Shown piece by piece: positions 26,310 through 35,940 of a stretch of DNA of 41,601 bases. This stretch comes from an uncultured Lactobacillus sp. (GTDB lineage: Bacteria > Bacillota > Bacilli > Lactobacillales > Lactobacillaceae). A program made the translations under genes and the position numbers. The notes below the pieces were generated by a model. It did not search any database. It worked only from the letters and a program-made list of their open reading frames with translations, and had not been told where the DNA came from. Location of the stretch: positions 1-41,601 of the forward strand of contig NZ_CANBCQ010000023.1 in assembly GCF_947367125.1 (NCBI RefSeq). The letters run 5' to 3'. Position 1 is the first letter of the stretch; each line of letters begins with the position of its first letter.

Positions 26310-29300
26310 ATGCAAGTAGCAGCACTCCAAAACCTAAGCTCTTTCACTTTGTTAACTAGTCCGACTAAGATAAACGATTTAATAAAAACAGCTAAAGCAA
26401 AAGGCTATCCTGCAATTGGACTAGCAGATGTAAATGTAACTTATGGTTTGGTCAATTTTTATGAATTGGCTAAAAAGGCGGGAATTAAACCACTTTTAGG
26501 GATGCAATTGCGCTTAAATGGTTTAATTGATAGCACTCAGAAATACGATTTGTTAGTTTTTGCCAAAACGAATCAGGGATATCATAATTTATTGCGACTT
26601 TCGAGTGCGGTAAATTTGTTAACAGAGAATGGTCAAAATGATAAGGTTTTGACCTTAAAAGAGTTAACTAAATATTTGAATGATCTGTTAATTATTGTAC
26701 CTGCCAATTTGAAAAGTGAATTAAGGGCACTTTATGATACTAATCAAGCATTGGGCAGTGATTATGTGAGACAGTTAAAACAGTTAACAGGAGAACTGTA
26801 TTTGGGTATTTATGCCTCAAAAGCAAGTATAGATTATATTAATTATGTGCGTGAGCTTGGCAAGCAATTTGAGTTGCCTTTGGTTGCGGTAGAAGACAGT
26901 CAGTATCTACAGCCGCATGATCAATTTTTACAAAAAACATTACGATCAATTGCTAAAGGAGAGAAACTGCAAGATATTTTGCCTTTAGCTAAGCAAGCTG
27001 GATCACATTATTTAGATTCTGCTCAAAGTATTTTGGAACGTTATCACCAATTCGATTTAGACGAAGCAATTAATAATACTTGGAAAATTGCTCAAAAATG
27101 TAATGCAGAGGTAGTTTTTCAAAAGCCAGTCTTACCTAAATACCATCAAGATCAGTTTTCGACTTCAGAAGAATATTTGCATTATTTGGCTCAAACCGGT
27201 TTGCAAGCCAGATTTGGTCAAAAAGACATTCCAGCCGAATATCAAAAGAGACTAAATTATGAATTGCGGGTTATTAACCAGATGGGATTTGATGATTACT
27301 TTTTGATTGTATGGGACGTAATCAATTATTGTCATCGCACTAAAATTACTACTGGTCCTGGTCGTGGATCGGCGTGTGGCTCGCTAGTTTCTTACGCTTT
27401 GCGAATTACTGAAGTTGATCCCATTCAATATCATTTATTATTTGAGCGTTTTTTGAATCCAGCTCGACATGAAATGCCAGATATTGATTTGGATATTCCT
27501 GATGTTCAACGCAATATGGTAATTAAATATATGTACCAAAAATATGGCATGGATCATGCTGCACAAATTTTAACTTTTGGTACGATGGCTGCTAAACAAG
27601 TTTTAAGAGATGTAGGGCGAGCTTTTGGTTTAACTATGCCAGAAGTTGATAAATGGACTCATGCAATTCCGCATTCTAAGAATAAAATAGATTTAAAGCA
27701 GGTATACCAAGAATCAAGAGACTTAAGGCTACTTGTTGATGCTACGCCAGAGAATAAGTTATTATTTAAAACCGCTGTAGAACTTGAGGGATTACCGAGA
27801 CATTATTCTATTCATGCTGCTGGTTTGGTAATTAGCGATGATTCAATTGCTGGTATTTCAGGCTTGCAAGCTGGGCCTTTAGGCATCCCTGTGACTCAGC
27901 AAACTAAAAAATATGTTGAATCATTAGGTCTATTAAAAATTGACTTTTTGGGTTTGCGCAATTTGACCGTTTTAGGAAATGTTTTAGCTTTAATACAGCG
28001 GCAAGGAGTTAAGTTAGATCCGAATACAATTCCATTAAATGATCCACAGACGCTTAAACTGTTTCAGCAAGGGAAAACCGATGCTATCTTTCAATTTGAG
28101 TCTAATGGTATTCGGGATGTTTTGCGTAAACTGCATCCTGATAATTTTGAAGATTTAGTAGCAGTTAATGCTTTATATCGTCCGGGCCCAATGCAAAACA
28201 TTGATCTTTTTATTGCGCGAAAAAATGGTAAAGCTGCTGTTCAGTATCCAGATCCAAGTTTGAAGCAAATTTTACAGCCAACTTATGGCATTTTGGTTTA
28301 TCAAGAACAAGTTATGCAAACAGCACAAAGACTAGCTGGTTTTTCACTAGGAGAAGCTGATATCTTGCGGCGTGCAATGTCTAAAAAGAAACAAGATGTA
28401 ATTGAACAAGAACGTGATAAGTTTATTGCAGGTACTGTTAAAAATGGACATTCTAAAGAAGTTGGAGAGCGAGTATATCATTATATTGAGCAATTTGCTA
28501 ATTATGGTTTTAATCGCTCACATGCTGTAGCTTATACTAAAATTGCCTTTTGGTTAGCATATTTAAAAGTACATTATCCAGCTGCTTTTTATACGGCAAT
28601 GCTCAATTCAGCAACGTCCGCTAAGGCACAAGGCTATATAATGCAGGCTCAAGAAGTAGGAGTACGTATTCTGCCGCCTGATATTAATCATAGTCAGTTG
28701 AATTATACTTTGCGGGATGGAAAAATTTTAGTTGGTTTAAAAGCAATTAAAGGTTTAAGAATTGATTTTGCTAAAGAAATAGCTGCTAATACTAAAACAT
28801 ATAAATCGTTTAACGATTTTTTACGAAAAATTAATGTTAAGTTTTTGCAAGTTGATTCAATTGAAGCACTGATTATGGCTGGAGCCTTTGATGAAATTGA
28901 AGATAATCGCAATGAGCTGTTAATCAACTGTAAGGATATAATTGCTAATGTGCAATTAACCGGCCAAAATATGTCATTATCTGAGATATTGGGGGATGCT
29001 CCCTTAAAGCCTGCCGATCCTCCAACTGCCGCACAAAAAGCAGAAATGGAGGAAAAAGCACTTGGCTTTTCTACGACAACTACTCCTCTAATGGCTATTC
29101 AAAAATATGCCCAAAAGTTTAATGCTCAACCATTAAATCAATTTCAATTAAATGAGACAGGAATTAGTGTAGGAAAATTAACGAAATTAAAGCAAATTAG
29201 AACCAAAAACGGAAAAACGATGGCTTTTGCTAGTTTTGCTGATACATCAAGTGAACAGGAATTTATTATTTTCCCACAAACTTATGAAAAAGTAGTTCCT

Positions 29301-29417
29301 ATTTTAAAAGAAGGCAATATTTATTTATTAGGAGTTAAGGTTCAGGGAGATCGTTTTAATCAGAATAAGAAGCAATATTTCTTAACCAATTTGCGAAAAG
29401 TCAACTTTAAAGAATAA
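26310..29417 (+). CDS. dnaE: DNA polymerase III alpha subunit DnaE
   Basis: A 1035-residue C-family polymerase. In Firmicutes DnaE works with PolC, extending RNA primers mainly on the lagging strand. Order: an N-terminal PHP domain with degenerate metal motifs (LTSPTKINDLI, LADVNVTYG); the palm with GRGSACGSLVSY and catalytic PDIDLDIPD (390-398); YRPGPMQNIDLF; a helix-hairpin-helix region near 790-850; and a C-terminal OB fold (ISVGKLTKLKQIRTKNGKT). No exonuclease domain is present, so this is DnaE and not PolC. AAAGGTGG precedes the ATG. Confidence 0.96.
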   Translation: MQVAALQNLSSFTLLTSPTKINDLIKTAKAKGYPAIGLADVNVTYGLVNFYELAKKAGIKPLLGMQLRLNGLIDSTQKYDLLVFAKTNQGYHNLLRLSSAVNLLTENGQNDKVLTLKELTKYLNDLLIIVPANLKSELRALYDTNQALGSDYVRQLKQLTGELYLGIYASKASIDYINYVRELGKQFELPLVAVEDSQYLQPHDQFLQKTLRSIAKGEKLQDILPLAKQAGSHYLDSAQSILERYHQFDLDEAINNTWKIAQKCNAEVVFQKPVLPKYHQDQFSTSEEYLHYLAQTGLQARFGQKDIPAEYQKRLNYELRVINQMGFDDYFLIVWDVINYCHRTKITTGPGRGSACGSLVSYALRITEVDPIQYHLLFERFLNPARHEMPDIDLDIPDVQRNMVIKYMYQKYGMDHAAQILTFGTMAAKQVLRDVGRAFGLTMPEVDKWTHAIPHSKNKIDLKQVYQESRDLRLLVDATPENKLLFKTAVELEGLPRHYSIHAAGLVISDDSIAGISGLQAGPLGIPVTQQTKKYVESLGLLKIDFLGLRNLTVLGNVLALIQRQGVKLDPNTIPLNDPQTLKLFQQGKTDAIFQFESNGIRDVLRKLHPDNFEDLVAVNALYRPGPMQNIDLFIARKNGKAAVQYPDPSLKQILQPTYGILVYQEQVMQTAQRLAGFSLGEADILRRAMSKKKQDVIEQERDKFIAGTVKNGHSKEVGERVYHYIEQFANYGFNRSHAVAYTKIAFWLAYLKVHYPAAFYTAMLNSATSAKAQGYIMQAQEVGVRILPPDINHSQLNYTLRDGKILVGLKAIKGLRIDFAKEIAANTKTYKSFNDFLRKINVKFLQVDSIEALIMAGAFDEIEDNRNELLINCKDIIANVQLTGQNMSLSEILGDAPLKPADPPTAAQKAEMEEKALGFSTTTTPLMAIQKYAQKFNAQPLNQFQLNETGISVGKLTKLKQIRTKNGKTMAFASFADTSSEQEFIIFPQTYEKVVPILKEGNIYLLGVKVQGDRFNQNKKQYFLTNLRKVNFKE

Positions 29418-29450
29418 AGTTTAAATTATGAAGTTACCATTGATAAGACA

Positions 29451-29464
29451 TGTAAGTGCTAACA
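29451..29464 (+). promoter_or_regulatory. Catabolite-responsive element (cre) candidate upstream of pfkA-pyk
   Basis: TGTAAGTGCTAACA matches the CcpA consensus TGWAANCGNTNWCA at all but one position (T for C at the seventh base). It lies 120 bases before pfkA and about 65 bases upstream of the -10, a position compatible with CcpA activation of glycolytic genes, as known for the lactococcal las operon. Confidence 0.55.
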
Positions 29465-29526
29465 ATTTAAAGAAGAAAAGAAAGCAGAAATTAGCCCAAT
29501 TTTTGTGAGCTTTTTGGCTTAAAAAA

Positions 29527-29535
29527 TGTTAATAT
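29527..29535 (+). promoter_or_regulatory. Extended -10 promoter candidate of pfkA-pyk
   Basis: TGTTAATAT fits the TGnTATAAT pattern with two mismatches, 49 bases before pfkA. No good -35 at the usual distance. Confidence 0.35.
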
Positions 29536-29583
29536 TTATGTGATGTGAGAAATTACACAAAATAATCATGATGAGGTGAATTC

Positions 29584-30546
29584 ATGAAACGGATTGGTAT
29601 TTTAACTAGTGGCGGAGACGCCCCTGGTATGAATGCAGCAATTAGAGCTGTAACAAAGACAGCTATCCATCATGGACTTGAAGTCTTTGGAATTCGTTAT
29701 GGTTTCGCTGGTTTGGTTGCAGGTGACTTTGTTCCGCTTACTACGGAAAATGTTGACCATAAGATTAGTGAAGGCGGTACTTTCTTGTACAGTGCTCGTT
29801 TCCCAGAATTTGCGCAAGAAGAAGTGCAACAAAAGGGTGTTGAGCAATTAAAGAAGCACGGTATTGATGCGGTTATCGTAATTGGCGGTGACGGTTCATA
29901 CCATGGTGCTTTAGCCTTGACTCGCCACGGCGTAAACTCAGTCGGTTTACCAGGAACTATCGATAATGATATTCCTTATACTGACTACACGATTGGCTTT
30001 GATTCTGCTTGTCGTACTGCTATGGATGCTATCGATAAGATTCGTGATACTGCAAGTAGTCACCACCGCGTATTCGTTGTCAACGTAATGGGTCGTGAAT
30101 GTGGTGATATTGCTATGCGTGTCGGTGTAGCAAGTGGAGCAGACGCAATTGTAATTCCTGAACGTTCATATGATGTGAAGGAAATTGCAGAAACTCTTAC
30201 TCGTGGTTTTGCAGATGGCAAAGATCATGGTATCATTGTCTTAGCAGAAGGCGTTATGGCCGCTGATAAGTTTAAGGACGAACTCCTTAAATATGGTGAC
30301 TTTGATGCTCGTGCTAATGTCCTTGCGCATATGCAACGTGGTGGCTCACCTACTGTTACAGATAGAGTTAATGCTACTAAGATGGGTAATTATGCTGTTA
30401 AGTTACTTCTCGATGGGAAGGGCGGTTTAGCTGTCGGCATGGAGAATGGTGAACTTAATACCCACGACATTCTTGATCTGTTTGACGGTAAACACCAAGG
30501 CGACTATGCGTTATTGGATGTAAATGAAGAAATGACTAAATATTAA
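29584..30546 (+). CDS. pfkA: ATP-dependent 6-phosphofructokinase
   Basis: A 320-residue Pfk that phosphorylates fructose 6-phosphate, the committing step of glycolysis. [16 protein letters not shown] near the start and GGDGS at 101-105 bind ATP, with the conserved Gly after GGD-type motifs supporting ATP rather than PPi use. The catalytic Asp127 lies in TIDNDIP, and a substrate motif [10 protein letters not shown] is present. Length is the classic bacterial one. GAGGTG precedes the ATG. pyk follows at a short distance, giving the conserved pfkA-pyk operon of lactic acid bacteria. Confidence 0.97.
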   Translation: MKRIGILTSGGDAPGMNAAIRAVTKTAIHHGLEVFGIRYGFAGLVAGDFVPLTTENVDHKISEGGTFLYSARFPEFAQEEVQQKGVEQLKKHGIDAVIVIGGDGSYHGALALTRHGVNSVGLPGTIDNDIPYTDYTIGFDSACRTAMDAIDKIRDTASSHHRVFVVNVMGRECGDIAMRVGVASGADAIVIPERSYDVKEIAETLTRGFADGKDHGIIVLAEGVMAADKFKDELLKYGDFDARANVLAHMQRGGSPTVTDRVNATKMGNYAVKLLLDGKGGLAVGMENGELNTHDILDLFDGKHQGDYALLDVNEEMTKY

Positions 30547-30579
30547 TTTGGTTGATTTTTGGAGAGGATTTTTTTAATA

Positions 30580-32349
30580 ATGAAGAAAACTAAGATTGTT
30601 AGTACTTTAGGGCCAGCTTCAAACGATATTGAAACTATTACTGCTTTAGCTAAGGCTGGTGCAAACGTATTCCGTTTCAACTTCTCACACGGTGACCACC
30701 CAGAACACCTTGCTCGTATGAAGATGGTTCGTCAAGTGGAAAAAGATACTGGTATGCTTCTTGGTATCGACCTTGACACTAAGGGTGCTGAAATCAGAAC
30801 CACTGAACAAGAAGGTGGCAAGTTCACTATTAATACTGGTGACATGATCCGTGTATCAATGGATGCTACCAAGAAGGGTAACAAGGACATGATTCACGTT
30901 ACCTACGATGGTTTATACGATGATACTCACGTTGGTGGTCACGTATTAATCGATGATGGTTTGGTTGACCTTTTGATTAAAGAAAAGGACGACTCAAAGA
31001 GAGAACTTGTTTGTGAAGCTCAAAACACTGGTGTTATTGGTTCAAAGAAGGGGGTTAACGCTCCTGGTGTTGAAATTCGCCTTCCAGGTATTACTGAAAA
31101 GGATACTGATGACATTAAATTTGGTTTGAACTACGGTATTAACTTCATTACTGCTTCATTTGCACGTAAGGCTCAAGATATCTTAGACATCCGTAAGCTT
31201 TGTGAAGAAGCAGGTGCTGACTACGTTAAGATCTTCCCAAAGATTGAATCTCAAGAAGGTATCGACAACGCAGACGAAATTTTACAAGTTTCAGACGGTT
31301 TAATGGTTGCTCGTGGTGACATGGGTGTTGAAATTCCATTCATGGAAGTTCCATTTGTACAAAAGAGCTTAATCCGTAAGGCTAACGCACTTGGTAAGCC
31401 AGTTATTACTGCTACTCAAATGCTTGACTCAATGCAAGAAAACCCACGTCCAACTCGTGCCGAAGTTTCAGACGTTGCTAACGCAGTTCTTGATGGTACT
31501 GACGCAACCATGCTTTCAGGTGAATCAGCAAATGGTCTTTACCCAGTTAAGGCTGTTAAGGCTATGGCTGAAATTGACGAACGTACTGAAAAGCAAATGC
31601 TTAAGCGTAATACTTTAGCACTTCAAAGATTTGAAGCTTACAAGGGTTCAAACGTAACTGAAGCTATTGGTGAATCAGTTGTACGTACTGCTCAAGAATT
31701 AGGTGTTAAGACTATCATTACTGCAACGAACTCAGGTTACACTGCACGTATGATTTCTAAGTACCGTCCAAATGCAGACATCATTGCTATGACCTTCGAC
31801 GAAAAGATCCAACACTCATTGGGTATCGTTTGGGGCGTACAACCAGTATTGACTGAAAAGCCTAAGTCAACTGATGACATGTTTGAAATGGCTGCTAAGG
31901 TAGCTAAGGAAAAGGGTTACGTAAAGGACGGCGACCTTGTAATTATCGTTGCTGGTACTCCACTTGGTGACTCAGGTACAACTAACTTGATGAAGTTGCA
32001 AATTATCGGTAACAAGTTAGTTCAAGGCTTAGGTGTTGGTAACGGTTCAGTTATCGGCAAGGCAGTTGTAGCTAACTCAGCTGAAGAAGCAAACAGCAAG
32101 GTTAAGGAAGGCGACATCTTAGTTGCTAAGACTACTGACCCAGACTACAACCCAGCTATCAAGAAGGCTTCAGGTTTAGTTGTTGAAGCTTCAGGTTTGA
32201 CTTCACACGCTGCAGTTATCGGTTTATCATTAGGTATCCCAGTTGTTGTTGGTGCTACTGATGCTACTGGTAAGATTTCTGATGGTTCAACTATTACTGT
32301 TGATGCTCGTCGTGGTGCTATCTACCAAGGCGAAATCTCAAATCTTTAA
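30580..32349 (+). CDS. pyk: Pyruvate kinase with C-terminal PEP-utilizing extension
   Basis: A 589-residue enzyme converting PEP and ADP to pyruvate and ATP. MKKTKIVSTLGPAS begins the TIM-barrel, NFSHGDHPEH supplies substrate contacts, KIESQEG carries the catalytic Lys, and VARGDMGVEIP and ATQMLDSM follow. After the allosteric C-domain there is an extra PEP-utilizer-like domain (ASGLTSHAAVIG, near 540-555) found in Bacillus and lactobacilli. I chose ATG 30580 over an upstream in-frame codon because conserved sequence starts there and GGAGAGG is just upstream. Codon use is highly biased (GGT, AAG, GAC), fitting high expression. Confidence 0.97.
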   Translation: MKKTKIVSTLGPASNDIETITALAKAGANVFRFNFSHGDHPEHLARMKMVRQVEKDTGMLLGIDLDTKGAEIRTTEQEGGKFTINTGDMIRVSMDATKKGNKDMIHVTYDGLYDDTHVGGHVLIDDGLVDLLIKEKDDSKRELVCEAQNTGVIGSKKGVNAPGVEIRLPGITEKDTDDIKFGLNYGINFITASFARKAQDILDIRKLCEEAGADYVKIFPKIESQEGIDNADEILQVSDGLMVARGDMGVEIPFMEVPFVQKSLIRKANALGKPVITATQMLDSMQENPRPTRAEVSDVANAVLDGTDATMLSGESANGLYPVKAVKAMAEIDERTEKQMLKRNTLALQRFEAYKGSNVTEAIGESVVRTAQELGVKTIITATNSGYTARMISKYRPNADIIAMTFDEKIQHSLGIVWGVQPVLTEKPKSTDDMFEMAAKVAKEKGYVKDGDLVIIVAGTPLGDSGTTNLMKLQIIGNKLVQGLGVGNGSVIGKAVVANSAEEANSKVKEGDILVAKTTDPDYNPAIKKASGLVVEASGLTSHAAVIGLSLGIPVVVGATDATGKISDGSTITVDARRGAIYQGEISNL

Positions 32350-32383
32350 TTTTGAGAATATAATTTAGATAGATTAGCTAATC

Positions 32384-32420
32384 AAAAAATAGTCAGCTTT
32401 AGAGCTGGCTATTTTATTTT
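32384..32420 (+). terminator. Terminator of pfkA-pyk
   Basis: AAAATAGTCAGCT / AGCTGGCTATTTT (one G-U pair) around TTAG, followed by ATTTT. Confidence 0.88.
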
Positions 32421-32475
32421 GCTCAAAAATCTCTTATACTTATATGTAAGAATATGTAAAGTAGGAGAATTTTAA

Positions 32476-33369
32476 ATGCTTGGAACAGTTTGCAAAGGAA
32501 AAATTATCGATGAGAATGATAAAGCTTATTATATTCAAATCGATGGTGTAACTTATGAGTTAAAAAAGATTGAAATTACACAAGATGATCTTCCTAAGAT
32601 AGGAGATGAAGTTGAGGGATTTATCTATGATAATAAAGAACATGACCGTGAAATGACTCAGTTTTTGCCTTTTGCTCAGCCAGATCAATATGGTTGGGGT
32701 AAAGTCACTGAAGTTCGTCCAGGTCTAGGAGTTTTTGTTGACGTAGGGTTACCTGATAAAGACGTTGCGCTATCAATGGATGATCTTCCTAGAGATAAGG
32801 AGAGATGGCCACGACGAGATGATCGTCTTTTAGTAAGACTAGAAACAGATGAAAAAAATCGTATTTGGGCTAAACTAGCAGATGAAAATATTTTTGACCA
32901 ATTGGCAGCTAATTTTCCTCATGGGATGAATAATGAAAATATTTTTGCAACAGTTTATGCTACACGTGAAATTGGTGCTTTTGTTTTAACAAGTGATTAT
33001 TACTTAGGTTTTGTACATGAATCACAGATGCCTCGACCAATGCGCTTAGGTGAGCAATTTAAAGGGAGAGTAATTGGTGTTAGTCAATATGGACGCTTGA
33101 ATTTAAGTGCTTTACCTCGTGCTTTTGAGGAAATTGATGATGATGCACAAATGATTTTAATGAGTTTACGTAGAAGAGAAACTAAAACTTTGCCTTTTTA
33201 TGACAAATCAAGCGCACAAGAGATTAAGTCATATTTTGGTATTTCCAAATCAGCTTTTAAACGTGCTATCGGTCATTTGCTCAAAGCGGGTTTAATTGAA
33301 GAAGATAAGACAGCAGGAACAATTACTTTAATTAAGGATCCAGAAGTGAACGAGAATGGCGAAGAGTAA
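32476..33369 (+). CDS. cvfB: CvfB-like S1 domain RNA-binding protein
   Basis: A 297-residue protein of the CvfB/YitL family: tandem S1-type RNA-binding folds (GWGKVTEVRPGLGVFVDVGL near 74-95; FKGRVIGVSQYGRLNLSALP near 195-215) and a C-terminal winged-helix (IKSYFGISKSAFKRAIGHLLKAGLI near 255-280). In Staphylococcus CvfB affects virulence gene expression through RNA, but a lactobacillar role is not known. AGGAGAA precedes the ATG. It overlaps xerD by 14 bases, so it is the first gene of the xerD-ribT-scpAB-rluB operon. Confidence 0.92.
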   Translation: MLGTVCKGKIIDENDKAYYIQIDGVTYELKKIEITQDDLPKIGDEVEGFIYDNKEHDREMTQFLPFAQPDQYGWGKVTEVRPGLGVFVDVGLPDKDVALSMDDLPRDKERWPRRDDRLLVRLETDEKNRIWAKLADENIFDQLAANFPHGMNNENIFATVYATREIGAFVLTSDYYLGFVHESQMPRPMRLGEQFKGRVIGVSQYGRLNLSALPRAFEEIDDDAQMILMSLRRRETKTLPFYDKSSAQEIKSYFGISKSAFKRAIGHLLKAGLIEEDKTAGTITLIKDPEVNENGEE

Positions 33370-34261
33370 TTTAAAAGATCAAATTGATGATTATTTGCGT
33401 TATAGCCAAGTTGAACGTGGACTAAGTGATAATACAATTAATGCATATCGTCAAGATTTAGAAGAATTTCGCAGCTTTGTTAAAAATGAGGGTATGACTT
33501 CATGGCCAACTGAGGCAAGCGATGTAGATGCTTTTTTAGCTCGACAACATGATTTAAATAAGGCAACTAGTTCAATTAGCCGATTAATTTCTAGCATGCG
33601 AAGATTTTATCAATGGCTCGCCCGACAAAATATCCAAAAACTGAACCCAATGTTAGAAATTGATTTACCTAAGAAGGAGCGACGTTTGCCCACAGCATTG
33701 TCGCAAACTGAAATGAATAAATTACTTGAACAGCCAGATACTAAACGCAAGCTCGGTGTACGTGATCGCGCAATCTTAGAAACCTTGTATGCTACAGGAA
33801 TGCGGGTAAGTGAATTAATTAATCTGGAATTGCAAGATCTACATGATGATTTAGGATTGGTTCGAGTTTTGGGCAAAGGGGAGAAAGAACGATTAATTCC
33901 TATCAGCCCGGTTGCACTTGACTGGATAAAAAGATACGAAAAAGAAGTTCGAGATCCGCTCATTTTGCATGTAGGTAAAAATGATGAACATATTTTTCTA
34001 AATAATCGAGGAAAGCAAATTACGAGACAAGCTATTTGGCAAATGATTAAAAAATATTGTCAAATGGCTGCAATTACAAAAGACGTTACTCCTCATACCT
34101 TACGACATACATTTGCTACGCATTTATTAGAAAATGGTGCAGATTTACGTGTTGTCCAAGAAATCTTAGGACACTCTGATATCAGTACAACTCAAATTTA
34201 TACCAACTTATCGCAAAAACAAATTTTACAGGTTTATCAAAAGACACACCCACGTCTTTAG
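33356..34261 (+). CDS. xerD: Tyrosine recombinase XerD
   Basis: A 301-residue site-specific recombinase that, together with its partner, resolves chromosome dimers at dif. The N-terminal SAM-like DNA-binding domain (YLRYSQVERGLSDNTINAYR) is followed by the catalytic domain with Arg150 (TGMRVSEL), Lys in GKGEKERLIP, His247 and Arg250 (HTLRHTFATH), GHSDIST, and the nucleophile Tyr282 (TQIYTNL). Full length and intact, it is a housekeeping Xer rather than an element integrase. XerD versus XerC is inferred from the scpAB neighbourhood. Confidence 0.93.
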   Translation: MAKSNLKDQIDDYLRYSQVERGLSDNTINAYRQDLEEFRSFVKNEGMTSWPTEASDVDAFLARQHDLNKATSSISRLISSMRRFYQWLARQNIQKLNPMLEIDLPKKERRLPTALSQTEMNKLLEQPDTKRKLGVRDRAILETLYATGMRVSELINLELQDLHDDLGLVRVLGKGEKERLIPISPVALDWIKRYEKEVRDPLILHVGKNDEHIFLNNRGKQITRQAIWQMIKKYCQMAAITKDVTPHTLRHTFATHLLENGADLRVVQEILGHSDISTTQIYTNLSQKQILQVYQKTHPRL

Positions 34262-34269
34262 GTGATGAA

Positions 34270-34632
34270 ATGTTAATCCAGTATAAAAAAGATTATGAAA
34301 AAATAGCGATGGGATTATTATCCTATTTGCCTGATTTTAAAAATATTGAAAATTTAAGAGAAGAAATAGAGCTTAATCAAAATGAAAGTGATTTTATTCT
34401 GTATTTGTATCGTAATGAGCAGGATAATATGGTAGGTGTGCTAGGAACACAACTATCTAATCAATTTATAATTGTTAGATACTTATCTTTAGCGCCTGGT
34501 TTTCGTGAAATTAGTTATGAACGTGAAATTATCAATGAGCTTAAACATGAATATCCAGATAAACGTATAACTGCAGTACCAGAATATACAAATTTATTAA
34601 AGACGGTAGAAGAAGATAATGGACAAAAGTAA
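34270..34632 (+). CDS. ribT: RibT-like GNAT family protein
   Basis: A 120-residue protein closely resembling Bacillus subtilis RibT, sharing the MLIQYKKDYEKIAMGLLSYLP beginning in pattern, a central strand ILYLYRNEQDNMVGVLGTQ and the RYLSLAPGFREISYEREIINELK acetyl-CoA-binding type segment. RibT has the GNAT acetyltransferase fold; its substrate is unknown. In B. subtilis it ends the riboflavin operon next to scpAB. Here it sits between xerD and scpA with no rib biosynthesis genes, overlapping scpA by 14 bases. AGGTGATG precedes the ATG. Confidence 0.85.
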   Translation: MLIQYKKDYEKIAMGLLSYLPDFKNIENLREEIELNQNESDFILYLYRNEQDNMVGVLGTQLSNQFIIVRYLSLAPGFREISYEREIINELKHEYPDKRITAVPEYTNLLKTVEEDNGQK

Positions 34633-35359
34633 TTTAACTTTAGAATTGCCTAATTTTGAGGGGCCACTTGATTTATTATTACATTTAATTCAATCACAAA
34701 AAATTGATATTTATGATATTCCAATTGCTCAGATAACTAGTCAGTATTTAGAGTATTTGCGTAAAATGCAAAGTTTAAATCTGCAAATTGCAGGTGAATA
34801 TTTTGTCATGTCATCTACGTTATTGCGAATTAAGTCTCAGTACTTGTTACCACAAAATGATTTTGTAGATGATGTTCAACCTGATGAAGATCCAAGAGAC
34901 GAGTTAGTTCAGCAGTTAGTCCAATATTCTGTTTTTAAGAAAATATCGGCATATTTTAAGGAACGTAATGAAGAAGTTCCAATTACAGTTGCAAAAGAAG
35001 CGAGTGTATCAACTACTGTAAAAATACAGCCCCTTCCTAAAGGGCAAATAACGTCACAAGAATTAACGATGACTTTTATGATGGTTTTGCGTCGCTTAAA
35101 AATGCATAAAACAGATACTGCTTCAATCAAGGTAGCAGAAACACCAATTAATGAAATGATGGATTTTTTGCACGGGCAATTACAACAACAAAAGCAAATT
35201 AGTTTTTTTGCATGTGTAGATCAAATGCAAAATATTTCAGATGTTATTGGCCTATTTTTAGCAATGTTGGAGTTATGCAAAAAACACCAAATCCAAGTTA
35301 AGCAAGCACGTGAATTTGGTGATCTAAATTTAGAAAGAATGGATACTAATGGCAAGTAA
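34619..35359 (+). CDS. scpA: Segregation and condensation protein A
   Basis: A 246-residue kleisin subunit of the SMC-ScpAB condensin that compacts and segregates the chromosome. [38 protein letters not shown] in pattern is the N-terminal Smc-neck binding region of ScpA; the C-terminal winged helix that contacts the Smc head lies near 160-235. The start codon lies inside ribT (14-base overlap) and the end overlaps scpB by 11 bases, so the three are translationally linked. Confidence 0.95.
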   Translation: MDKSNLTLELPNFEGPLDLLLHLIQSQKIDIYDIPIAQITSQYLEYLRKMQSLNLQIAGEYFVMSSTLLRIKSQYLLPQNDFVDDVQPDEDPRDELVQQLVQYSVFKKISAYFKERNEEVPITVAKEASVSTTVKIQPLPKGQITSQELTMTFMMVLRRLKMHKTDTASIKVAETPINEMMDFLHGQLQQQKQISFFACVDQMQNISDVIGLFLAMLELCKKHQIQVKQAREFGDLNLERMDTNGK

Positions 35360-35939
35360 ATTAGCAAATCTAGAAGCCCTTTTATATGTTGCAGGTGATA
35401 ATGGGTTAGAGGAGCAAAACTTAATTGAATTGCTAGAAATTGATGGCAATGAGCTGAAGCAAGAAGTGGCACTTTTGCAACAGAAGATGGCCACGGATCC
35501 AGATTCTGGAATGCAAATAATTCATATTGCCAATACTTATAAGATGACGACTAGTCAACAAGTATCAAAAATAATCGAAAGATACTTTCAAAAAGATTTA
35601 ACTAAAAATTTGAGTCAATCAGCTCTTGAAATTCTAGCAATAATTGCGTATCGTCAGCCTATTACTAGGGTTGAAATTGATGATATTCGTGGCGTAAATT
35701 CATCAGGAGCGCTACAGACATTGGTTTGGCGTGGTTTGATTAAGCAAGATGGTAAAAAAGATGCTCCAGGTCATCCTAAATTATATGTGACTACTGATTA
35801 TTTCTTGCAATATTTTAATTATCGTAGTTTAGCTGATTTACCATTAATTGAAGACTTTAAAGACGCAGTGGATGGCGAAGAAGTTGATTTATTTGCTTCT
35901 AAGGGGAAAGCAGATAAGGATTTAGAAAAAGAGGAATAA
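35349..35939 (+). CDS. scpB: Segregation and condensation protein B
   Basis: A 196-residue protein with two winged-helix domains that binds the ScpA linker as a dimer. [33 protein letters not shown] near residues 78-110 is the family signature. The C-terminus is acidic and lysine-rich. It overlaps scpA by 11 bases and is followed after one base by rluB, the standard scpA-scpB-rluB order of Firmicutes. Confidence 0.95.
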   Translation: MASKLANLEALLYVAGDNGLEEQNLIELLEIDGNELKQEVALLQQKMATDPDSGMQIIHIANTYKMTTSQQVSKIIERYFQKDLTKNLSQSALEILAIIAYRQPITRVEIDDIRGVNSSGALQTLVWRGLIKQDGKKDAPGHPKLYVTTDYFLQYFNYRSLADLPLIEDFKDAVDGEEVDLFASKGKADKDLEKEE

Positions 35940-35940
35940 A

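Noticed and set aside
33356-34261. xerD considered as an integrase marking a prophage or genomic island
   Set aside because: It is fully intact, embedded by overlap in the cvfB-ribT-scpAB-rluB core operon, and no attachment site or foreign genes flank it.
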